Below are positions 8,661 to 14,886 of a DNA stretch of 44,848 nucleotides, piece after piece. This DNA comes from Wenjunlia vitaminophila DSM 41686. GTDB lineage: Bacteria > Actinomycetota > Actinomycetes > Streptomycetales > Streptomycetaceae. Position numbers and translations under genes: made by a program. The notes beneath the pieces were generated by a model. The model worked only from the letters and a program-made list of their open reading frames with translations, had not been told where the DNA came from and searched no databases. How positions within the stretch are numbered: the stretch's first letter is position 1; every line of letters starts with the position of its first letter. The stretch lies in assembly GCF_000380165.1 (NCBI RefSeq), contig NZ_KB904682.1, forward strand, positions 142 through 44,989. The letters run 5' to 3'.

Positions 8661-9662
8661 TCAGGTGCCCTCGCCGAAGAGCGGGTTCTCCCGCCGGGTG
8701 GGCAGCGGCTTGGGCTCGACGGTGGGGGCGGGGCCGGCGGGGGGTCGGCTGCCACCGTTGGACCCGTTCCCGCCGGGGGCCGGGGGCTGGGGGGCCATGC
8801 CCCCCAGGACGCCGCCGAGGCCCTTGAGCGCGTCGCCGAGCTCGCTGGGGATGATCCACAGCTTGTTGGCGTCGCCTTCGGCGATCTTGGGGAGCATCTG
8901 GAGGTACTGGTAGGCGAGGAGCTTCTGGTCCGGATCGCCGTCGTGGATGGACTGGAAGACGGTGCTGATGGCCTTGGCCTCGCCCTCGGCGCGCAGGGCC
9001 GCCGCCTTGGCCTCGCCCTCCGCGCGGAGCACCGCGGACTGCCGTTCGCCCTCGGCGGTGAGGATCTGGGACTGCTTGATCCCCTCGGCGGTGAGGATGG
9101 CGGCACGCTTGTCCCGGTCGGCCCGCATCTGCTTCTCCATCGAGTCCTGGATGGAGGTGGGGGGTTCGATCGCCTTCAGCTCGACGCGGTTGACCCGGAT
9201 GCCCCACTTGCCGGTGGCCTCGTCCAGCACGCCGCGCAGGGCCGCGTTGATCTCCTCACGGGACGTCAGGGTCCGCTCGAGGTCCATGCCGCCGATGATG
9301 TTGCGCAGGGTGGTGACGGTGAGCTGCTCGATCGCCTGGATGTAGCTGGCCACCTCGTAGGTCGCGGCCCGGGCGTCGGTGACCTGGTAGTAGATGACGG
9401 TGTCGATGTTCACCACCAGGTTGTCCTGGGTGATGACCGGTTGCGGCGGGAAGGGGACGACCTGCTCCCGGAGGTCGATCCGGTTCCGGATCGTGTCGAT
9501 GAACGGAACGACGATGTTCAGGCCCGCGTTGAGGGTGCGGGTGTACCGGCCGAAGCGCTCGACGATGGCGGCGCTCGCCTGCGGAATGACCTGGACGGTC
9601 TTGATCAGTGCGATGAACACCAGCACGACCAGGATGATCAGGACGATGATGATGGGCGTCAC
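8661..9662 (-). CDS. SPFH/band 7 domain protein (stomatin/QmcA-like)
   Basis: 333 residues: an N-terminal membrane helix (about 3-22, IIIVLIILVVLVFIALI), then the SPFH domain from TVQVIPQASAAIVERFGRYTRTL to about 200 with the RIDLREQV and DTVIYYQVTDA blocks. A long Ala/Glu-rich coiled coil follows (about 200-265, AEGERQSAVLRAEGEAKAAALRAEGEAK), then a Pro/Gly-rich tail. Family members form membrane-associated oligomeric scaffolds that organise microdomains. The gene follows nfeD by 34 bases on the same strand, the classic NfeD-stomatin pairing, so both are likely expressed and act together. Confidence 0.93.
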   Translation of the reverse strand: MTPIIIVLIILVVLVFIALIKTVQVIPQASAAIVERFGRYTRTLNAGLNIVVPFIDTIRNRIDLREQVVPFPPQPVITQDNLVVNIDTVIYYQVTDARAATYEVASYIQAIEQLTVTTLRNIIGGMDLERTLTSREEINAALRGVLDEATGKWGIRVNRVELKAIEPPTSIQDSMEKQMRADRDKRAAILTAEGIKQSQILTAEGERQSAVLRAEGEAKAAALRAEGEAKAISTVFQSIHDGDPDQKLLAYQYLQMLPKIAEGDANKLWIIPSELGDALKGLGGVLGGMAPQPPAPGGNGSNGGSRPPAGPAPTVEPKPLPTRRENPLFGEGT

Positions 9663-9696
9663 GCCGCTCAGTCTCCCTTAAGCACGATGAGGCCAG

Positions 9697-10122
9697 CTAG
9701 ACGACGACGGCGGTGGCGCCGTCGATCTCCACGACGTCGACCTGCTGCCCTGCCTCGAAGATCTGTCCGTCGTCGAGCGCGCGGGCGGACCACACTTCAC
9801 CGGCCAGTTTGATCCGGCCGTTGCCGCTGTTGTCCACCCGCTCCAGAACCACCGCCTGGCGGCCGCGGAGCGCGTCGATGCCGGTCCTGGCCTCCATGGG
9901 CGGTCTCTGGTTACGCCTCGCGATGGGGTTCACCACCACCAGCAGGGCGGTGGACACCACGGCGAAGGTGACGACCTGCACCACGATGCCGCCGCCGACG
10001 GCGGAGACGATCGCTGCGGACAGGGCACCACCCGCGAACATGGCGAATTCCGGCATCGCGGTCACTACCAGGGGAATACCCAGGCCAACCGCGGCGATCA
10101 ACCACCAGATCCAAGCGTCCAC
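9697..10122 (-). CDS. NfeD family membrane protein
   Basis: 141-residue short NfeD1b-type protein: two or three membrane segments in residues 1-65 (WWLIAAVGLGIPLVV, FAGGALSAAIVSAVGGGIVVQVVTFAVVSTALLVV) followed by a soluble OB-fold-like domain (GIDALRGRQAVVLERVD...GEVWSARALDDGQIFEAGQQVDVVEIDGATAVV). There is no ClpP-like protease domain, so it is the short form. It is upstream of the SPFH gene on the same strand. NfeD proteins partner stomatin-type proteins in membrane quality control or microdomain organisation. Confidence 0.92.
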   Translation of the reverse strand: MDAWIWWLIAAVGLGIPLVVTAMPEFAMFAGGALSAAIVSAVGGGIVVQVVTFAVVSTALLVVVNPIARRNQRPPMEARTGIDALRGRQAVVLERVDNSGNGRIKLAGEVWSARALDDGQIFEAGQQVDVVEIDGATAVVV

Positions 10123-10283
10123 CTACTCATCGTAGGCGTGTCACCGCCCTTCGTACGAGGGGCAATTGGGGTGCACACCGGTGTTTCCCTCATGGCCTGC
10201 CGGTTTGTCGCGTGATCGGGTGGTACTGCGGCCGGCGGCCCGTGACCCGCCCCGGCTGTGGACTCCCCCGAGCCGGGTTCCGG

Positions 10284-11078
10284 TCAGGAGTTCAGGGGCA
10301 GCCCGTAGGCGGTCCAGCGGTCCTCGCGGCGTTCCACCACCAGGGGCAGACCGAAGCACAGCGAGAGGTTGCGGGAGGTGAGTTCGAGTTCGATGGGGCC
10401 GGCCGCGATCACCTTTCCCTGACGCAGCATCAGGACATGGGTGAATCCCGGCGCGATCTCCTCGACGTGGTGGGTGACCATGATCATGGACGGGGCGATG
10501 GGGTCGCGCGCCAGCCGACCGAGGCGCCGCACCAGGTCCTCACGTCCACCGAGGTCAAGGCCGGCCGCGGGCTCGTCGAGGAGCAGCAGCTCGGGGTCGA
10601 TCATGATGGCGCGGGCGATCAGGGTGCGCTTGCGCTCGCCTTCGGACAGGGTGCCGAAGGTCCGGTCGGCGAACTCGGCCATGCCGAGCCGGTCGAGGAT
10701 CATCCGGGCCCGGGTCTCGTCGGTCTCGTCGTAGCTCTCCCGCCAGTGGGCGGTCATGCCGTACGCGGCGGTGAGCACGGTGTCCAGGACGGTCTGCCGG
10801 CGGGGCATCTTCTCGGCCATGGCGACGCCGGCCATGCCGATCCGCGGGCGGAGCTCGAACACGTCGACGGCTCCGAGCCGGTCACCCAGGATGCTGACGG
10901 TGCCCGTGGTGGGGAACAGGTAGCTCGACGCGAGGTTGAGCAGGGTGGTCTTCCCCGCGCCGTTGGGGCCGACGATCACCCAGCGCTCACCCTCCGAGAC
11001 CTTCCAGGAGACCTGGTCCACCAGCGGGCGGCCATCGCGGACCACGGATACGTCCACCAGCTCCAGCACGTCACTCAT
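10284..11078 (-). CDS. ABC transporter ATP-binding protein
   Basis: 264-residue stand-alone ABC ATPase. Walker A GPNGAGKTT is at 37-45, the signature LSEGERKR near 140, Walker B LLLLDEPAAGLD near 155-166, and the switch histidine in MVTHHVEEI. No permease gene is adjacent, so the membrane partner is elsewhere or it acts as a soluble ABC protein. I chose ATG at 11078 (MSDVLELVDVSVVRDG), the position where streptomycete homologues begin as I recall them. An in-frame ATG at 11096 would add six residues. The C-terminus LGLPLVVERREDRWTA follows a conserved non-transporter-like pattern. Confidence 0.88.
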   Translation of the reverse strand: MSDVLELVDVSVVRDGRPLVDQVSWKVSEGERWVIVGPNGAGKTTLLNLASSYLFPTTGTVSILGDRLGAVDVFELRPRIGMAGVAMAEKMPRRQTVLDTVLTAAYGMTAHWRESYDETDETRARMILDRLGMAEFADRTFGTLSEGERKRTLIARAIMIDPELLLLDEPAAGLDLGGREDLVRRLGRLARDPIAPSMIMVTHHVEEIAPGFTHVLMLRQGKVIAAGPIELELTSRNLSLCFGLPLVVERREDRWTAYGLPLNS

Positions 11079-11197
11079 GTGCCCGTTGTCTCCCATGCAG
11101 TGTGGTCATCTGAGGTCTTGTCCCCGGCCGGCGCCGCGCGGACGCCTAGGCAAAACCTACGCCACCGGCTGTCCGGGCCGGTCCATAGGCTGGGGGC

Positions 11198-12052
11198 ATG
11201 CTTGAGGAACGTCGCTCAGGGCGGTTCGTCGCGTGGGGAAACGCCACGATCGCCGGACTTGTCGCACCGGATGACGCCGCGGGGAAGGTCCGCGGCACGG
11301 ACACCGTGCACCACGTCGAAGGCCTGCCCACCGCCGGTGGGCAGCCGTCAGCCGAGCGCGTGGCGCTCGCCTGGGGCCTGGGCCGGCTGCGGGCCCTGGG
11401 GGTGCGCGGGTTCCGGCTGGCCCTTCCGGTGCCCGGGCACCCGCTGGGGCTGAGCGGTCCGCCGGATTTCAACGTCCTGGCGCTCGAGGCGGGCGAGGCC
11501 GTGATCGCCGTGCTGTCCGACGCCGGGCCGGGTGACCACGTGCGGGGCGCGGAGGGCGGCGGGGGTCTCGGTCTCGTGCCGGAGGTGACCGCGGCCGGGC
11601 CGCAGGGTGACCAGCACGTGGCGGTGGTGTGGCGCTGCCTGCCGGTGCTCGGGGGCCCGCCCGCCGACGTCCCCTCGCTCGCCGAGGCCGAGCGGGAGCT
11701 GTCCCAGGCGCTGCGGGAGGCGACCAGGACGCTGACCGCGCTGGACGTCGCCGGGTCAGCCGGCCCGGCACGGACGGCCCTTGACGCGCTCAGGTCCGCG
11801 GGGCCGCGCCCCCTGTTGGCGCCGGGTTACCCGGGCCGGGCCGTGCGGGTGCTGGAGACGGCGCAGCGGGTGGCCTCGCTCGTGGGCATCGCGATGGGCG
11901 GCTCGGGTTCCGGCGAGCACGGGACGGCGATCACCGCCTCCCAGGTGGCGGCGCGCACGGCGGCGCTGCGGACGGTGGAGCGCACCGCCCGTCGGGCCCA
12001 GACCGCGGCCTACAACGCGTACCTGGAGGAGCGTGACCGGGGCCGCGCGTGA
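11198..12052 (+). CDS. Conserved actinobacterial hypothetical protein
   Basis: 284 residues and no catalytic motif I can name. The N-terminal half (RFVAWGNATIAGLVAPDDAAGKV...VALAWGLGRLRALGVRGFRLALPVPGHPLGLSGPPDFNVLALEAGEAV) looks like a compact soluble domain. The C-terminal half is Ala/Arg-rich and helical, ending in a conserved-looking AARTAALRTVERTARRAQTAAYNAYLEE. There is no signal peptide. TAGGCT at 11186-11191 lies 6 bases before the ATG, suggesting a leaderless transcript. It is divergent from the ABC ATPase (119 bases), an arrangement I believe is conserved in actinobacteria, but the functional link is unknown. Confidence 0.8.
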   Translation: MLEERRSGRFVAWGNATIAGLVAPDDAAGKVRGTDTVHHVEGLPTAGGQPSAERVALAWGLGRLRALGVRGFRLALPVPGHPLGLSGPPDFNVLALEAGEAVIAVLSDAGPGDHVRGAEGGGGLGLVPEVTAAGPQGDQHVAVVWRCLPVLGGPPADVPSLAEAERELSQALREATRTLTALDVAGSAGPARTALDALRSAGPRPLLAPGYPGRAVRVLETAQRVASLVGIAMGGSGSGEHGTAITASQVAARTAALRTVERTARRAQTAAYNAYLEERDRGRA

Positions 12053-12075
12053 CCCCGCCCCGTGCGGCGGCGGGG
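12053..12075. terminator. Possible terminator between convergent genes
   Basis: CCCCGCC (12053-12059) pairs with GGCGGGG (12069-12075) in the 55-base gap before the oppositely oriented response regulator. The stem is short (7 bp) with a 9-base loop. Confidence 0.4.
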
Positions 12076-12107
12076 CCCGGCGGCGAGTGGTGACCGGCGC
12101 GGGCGGG

Positions 12108-12764
12108 TCAGTCCGCCATGTCGTGGCGGACCGCCCACAGCGCAGCCTGGGTGCGGTCGGCCAGGTCCAGCTTCATCAGGATGTTGGACACGTGGGTCTT
12201 GACGGTCTTCTCGGAGAGCAGCAGGGCCCGGGCGATCTCGCGGTTGGACCGGCCGTTGGCGATCAACGCCAGGACCTCGCGTTCCCGTTCGGTGAGCGTG
12301 CCGCCGCGGCCCTGCCCGCCGTTGGGGGCGTCGGGGCTCAGCAGGGTCTCGGCGACCTCGGGTTGGAGCAGCACATGGCCGGCGTGCACCGAGCGGATGG
12401 CACTGGCCAGGGCTTCCGGGTCGATGTCCTTGTAGACGTAGCCCATCGCTCCGGCGCGCAGCGCGGGGATCACCGACCGCCGCTCGGTGAAGCTGGTGAT
12501 GACGAGGACCCGGGCGGTGCTGCCGCGGTCCCGCAGGGCCCGGAGCGCTTCGATCCCGTCCATTCCAGGCATGGCCATGTCCATCAGGACCACGTCGGGA
12601 CGCAGCTGCGTGGCCCGCTCCACGCCCTGGGCCCCGTCGCCGGCCTCGCCGACCACCTCGATGTCCCCCTGGACCTCGAGGAAGGTGCGCAGCCCCCGGC
12701 GGACCACCTGGTGGTCGTCCACCACCAGCACCCGGATCCGCTGTGCCGTCTCCTGGTCAGCCAC
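12108..12764 (-). CDS. LuxR/NarL-family response regulator
   Basis: 218-residue DNA-binding response regulator. The receiver domain (9-125) has the acidic pair D16-D17, phospho-acceptor D62 (LMDMAMPGMDG), T90 and K112. The C-terminal LuxR-type helix-turn-helix (about 153-215) reads LTEREREVLALIANGRSNREIARALLLSEKTVKTHVSNILMKLDL. The GTG start at 12764 overlaps the kinase stop by 8 bases, so translation is probably coupled. The nearest relatives by eye are LiaR/VraR- or DevR-type regulators of stress responses. Candidate targets are the two palindromes at 14115 and 14185. Confidence 0.93.
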   Translation of the reverse strand: MADQETAQRIRVLVVDDHQVVRRGLRTFLEVQGDIEVVGEAGDGAQGVERATQLRPDVVLMDMAMPGMDGIEALRALRDRGSTARVLVITSFTERRSVIPALRAGAMGYVYKDIDPEALASAIRSVHAGHVLLQPEVAETLLSPDAPNGGQGRGGTLTEREREVLALIANGRSNREIARALLLSEKTVKTHVSNILMKLDLADRTQAALWAVRHDMAD

Positions 12765-13947
12765 CGGGCACCACCATCTCGACCACGGTGCCCCGTCCGG
12801 GCGCCGATGTGATGTGCAACGTTCCGCCCACCGCCCTGGCCCGGTCCCGCATCGAGACGAGCCCCAGGTGTCGCCCGGCCCGCCGAACGGCGTCGGGGTC
12901 GAAGCCCCTGCCGTCGTCGGCCACCCGCAGCACGGCTCCCCTGCCGTGTGCGCCGCCCTCGCCGTCGCCACCGGCCAGGTCCATCCGGACGGTGTCGGCC
13001 CCGGCGTGGCGCAGCGCGTTGTGCAGCGCCTCCTGGGCCACCCGCAGCAGCGCCTCTTCCTGGGCGGAGGGGAGGGGGTGTGCGTGGTGGCAGGCGAAGG
13101 TGACGTGGGCGGAGTGCGCCCGGTTCAGCACCTCCGCCTGACTACGGAGGGTGGCCACCAGCCCGTCCTCGTCCAACCCCGCGGGGTGCAGCTCCACCAC
13201 CACCGCGCGCAGCTCGTCGGTGGCCTCGGCGGCGAGCTCCGCGACCTGGGCGAGTTCCGCCCTGGCCCGGCCCGGGGCGCGGTCCACCAGGGTGGCCGCT
13301 GCCTGGGCGGTGAGTCGCAGCGAGAACAGCTTCTGGGAGACGGCGTCGTGCAGCTCCCTGGCGATCCTGGCGCGTTCCTCGGCGATGGTCAGTTCGCGGC
13401 TCCGCTCGTACAGGCGGGCGTTGGTCAGGGCGATGGCGGCGTGCGCGGCCAGCAGGCGCAGCAGCGCCTCGTCCCGGTCGGTGAAGGCGCACCTGCCGTC
13501 AACGCAGGAGTCGCTGTCGTTCGCCAGGAACAGGGCGCCGAGGACCTCGTCGCCGTGCAGGACGGGCACGCCGAGGAAGTCCCCGAGGTTGGGGTGGGCG
13601 CGGGGCCAGCCCCCGAACCTGGGGTGTTGCTGGACGTCACCGAGCCGCTGGGGGGTGGCCTCGCGCAGCATCACCGCGAGGATGCCGTGCTGGCGGGGCA
13701 GTGGGCCGATGGCCTTCCACTGGTCCTCGCTGATCCCGTCCACCACGAACTGGGCGAAGCCCCCGTGGTCGTCGGGCACCCCGAGGGCGGCGTAGTCGGC
13801 TCCGAGGAGTTCCCTGGCCGAGGAGACGATGGTCTGGAGCACCTCGCTGACCTCGAGCTGTCGGCTCATGGCCAGCACGGCGGCGCTGATCGCCTCGATG
13901 CCCGTGGCGGGGCCGGGCCGGCGGTCGCCGGGGTCGGAGGTGGACAT
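12757..13947 (-). CDS. GAF-domain sensor histidine kinase (HisKA_3/HPK7 type)
   Basis: 396 residues with no membrane segment, so a cytoplasmic sensor. An N-terminal GAF domain spans about 32-178 (ELLGADYAALGVPDD...FLGVPVLHGDEVLGALFLAND...AIALTNARLYERS). The HisKA_3 dimerisation helix has phospho-acceptor H200 in ERARIARELHDAVSQKLF. The ATPase domain has an N-box around N310, G1 DDGRGFD at 344-350, G2 GLVSMRDRA and GRGTVV. A single GAF distinguishes it from the double-GAF DevS/DosS kinases. The ligand or redox cofactor cannot be told. I chose ATG at 13947 because the sequence upstream is Arg/Pro-rich and not protein-like. Confidence 0.92.
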   Translation of the reverse strand: MSTSDPGDRRPGPATGIEAISAAVLAMSRQLEVSEVLQTIVSSARELLGADYAALGVPDDHGGFAQFVVDGISEDQWKAIGPLPRQHGILAVMLREATPQRLGDVQQHPRFGGWPRAHPNLGDFLGVPVLHGDEVLGALFLANDSDSCVDGRCAFTDRDEALLRLLAAHAAIALTNARLYERSRELTIAEERARIARELHDAVSQKLFSLRLTAQAAATLVDRAPGRARAELAQVAELAAEATDELRAVVVELHPAGLDEDGLVATLRSQAEVLNRAHSAHVTFACHHAHPLPSAQEEALLRVAQEALHNALRHAGADTVRMDLAGGDGEGGAHGRGAVLRVADDGRGFDPDAVRRAGRHLGLVSMRDRARAVGGTLHITSAPGRGTVVEMVVPGG

Positions 13948-14100
13948 GTGCCTCACGGTACCCGCGCGGAACGGAGGCCGGGGTGGCCGTGGTCGGGGGC
14001 CCGTCCGCGGTGTGAGCGGGGTCACCCCGAGCCGGGGCGGGCGGGCACGGTGTGTGCTCCGGTGGGGACGCTGAGCGGTGGCGGCTGTGAGCTGACCCAT

Positions 14101-14114
14101 AGGACTTAGGTCCT
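14101..14114. promoter_or_regulatory. Imperfect palindrome next to the twin operator sites
   Basis: AGGACTTAGGTCCT has 5-base arms AGGAC/GTCCT and abuts the first 19-bp palindrome. It loosely resembles DevR/DosR-type boxes (GGGACTnnnGTCCC), but one site is weak evidence. Confidence 0.35.
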
Positions 14115-14133
14115 CTACGACCGCGCCTCGTAG
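14115..14133. promoter_or_regulatory. Palindrome copy 1 (candidate regulator site)
   Basis: CTACGACCGCGCCTCGTAG: 6-base inverted arms CTACGA/TCGTAG in a 19-base site. A second copy of the same length and arms lies 70 bases downstream. Both sit between the divergent kinase and transglycosylase genes. Confidence 0.6.
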
Positions 14134-14184
14134 GCGGCTCGGTGTTCGCCGCCGTCGGCGGGGCAGCAACGGCCACGGTGGGAG

Positions 14185-14203
14185 CTACGACCGGGGGTCG
14201 TAG
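14185..14203. promoter_or_regulatory. Palindrome copy 2 (candidate regulator site)
   Basis: CTACGACCGGGGGTCGTAG: 8-base inverted arms with a GGG centre, extendable by one G/C pair on each side. It ends 9 bases before the candidate -35 at 14213, so its centre falls near -54 of the predicted start, typical of an activator site. Confidence 0.65.
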
Positions 14204-14212
14204 CGGGGATGC

Positions 14213-14241
14213 TTGTCCGGTTTGGGGTCGATCGTCATATT
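14213..14241 (+). promoter_or_regulatory. Candidate promoter of the transglycosylase gene
   Basis: TTGTCC (14213-14218), 17-base spacer, CATATT (14236-14241); each hexamer matches consensus at 4 of 6 positions. It predicts a 5' leader of about 115 bases. Confidence 0.45.
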
Positions 14242-14364
14242 GGTTGGCGTCGCACATGGTCACGGCGGATCCGTGGCACCGACGTACCCCCACCCGTAGC
14301 GGCCCGGCGCACGAGCGCCCGGAGCGGGCATCGTCCAGGCGACTTCCCCACCCGGAAGGTGTTC

Positions 14365-14793
14365 ATGCGTATGCCGATCAAGACGATCAAGCGACTCTCC
14401 CCGCGGAGGGCCGTCGTGGCCGGTGCCGCCGTGCTGGTCGCTTCGGGAGGCGCCGTGGCGATGGCCTCGCCCGCCAACGCGGCACCGACCGACTCCGCCC
14501 CGGCGAGCAGTTCGCGCCAGATCGCCCGGCAGATGATCCCGAACGACACCCAGTACTCGTGCTTCAGCAACATCGTGCAGCACGAGAGCAGCTGGGACCA
14601 CACCGCTGTGAACCCGACCAGCGGTTCCTACGGTCTGGTGCAGGCGCTGCCGGCGACCAAGATGGCCTCGGCGGGCAGCGACTGGAAGACCAACCCGAAG
14701 ACCCAGATCAAGTGGGGTTTGGACTACATGAACGACCGCTACGGCAGCCCGTGTGACGCCTGGGCGTTCTGGCAGAACCACCACTGGTACTGA
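14365..14793 (+). CDS. Secreted transglycosylase-like (SLT-type) protein
   Basis: 142 residues. The N-terminus is a clear Sec signal peptide: Arg/Lys-rich start, hydrophobic core AVVAGAAVLVASGGAVAMA, Ala-rich cleavage region PANAA near 36-40. The mature part of about 100 residues has FSNIVQHESSWDHTAVNPTSGSYGLVQALPATKM, the SLT/lysozyme-like pattern with probable catalytic E74, then a conserved WGLDYMNDRYGSPCDAWAFWQNHHWY end. C66 and C123 may form a disulfide. It is likely to cleave peptidoglycan or remodel the wall. GAAGG lies 6 bases before ATG 14365; an in-frame ATG follows 6 bases later. It may be controlled by the neighbouring two-component system. Confidence 0.88.
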   Translation: MRMPIKTIKRLSPRRAVVAGAAVLVASGGAVAMASPANAAPTDSAPASSSRQIARQMIPNDTQYSCFSNIVQHESSWDHTAVNPTSGSYGLVQALPATKMASAGSDWKTNPKTQIKWGLDYMNDRYGSPCDAWAFWQNHHWY

Positions 14794-14817
14794 TCTGACC
14801 CCGGCCGGCCCGGTCAG

Positions 14818-14863
14818 ACGGAACGAGGGTGGTGACCCCTGCGGGTCACCACCCTCGTTCCGT
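14818..14863. terminator. Bidirectional terminator, 21 bp perfect stem
   Basis: 14818-14838 pairs perfectly with 14843-14863 around a CTGC loop, between the convergent transglycosylase and FHA-ABC genes. There is no U-tract. Confidence 0.85.
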
Positions 14864-14886
14864 GCTCCCCGCGGGGAGCGCGCCGG

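Noticed and set aside
14248-14364. c-di-AMP (ydaO-type) riboswitch before the cell-wall hydrolase gene
   Set aside because: Such riboswitches often precede actinobacterial wall-lytic genes, but I could not find the conserved core motifs in this 117-base leader.
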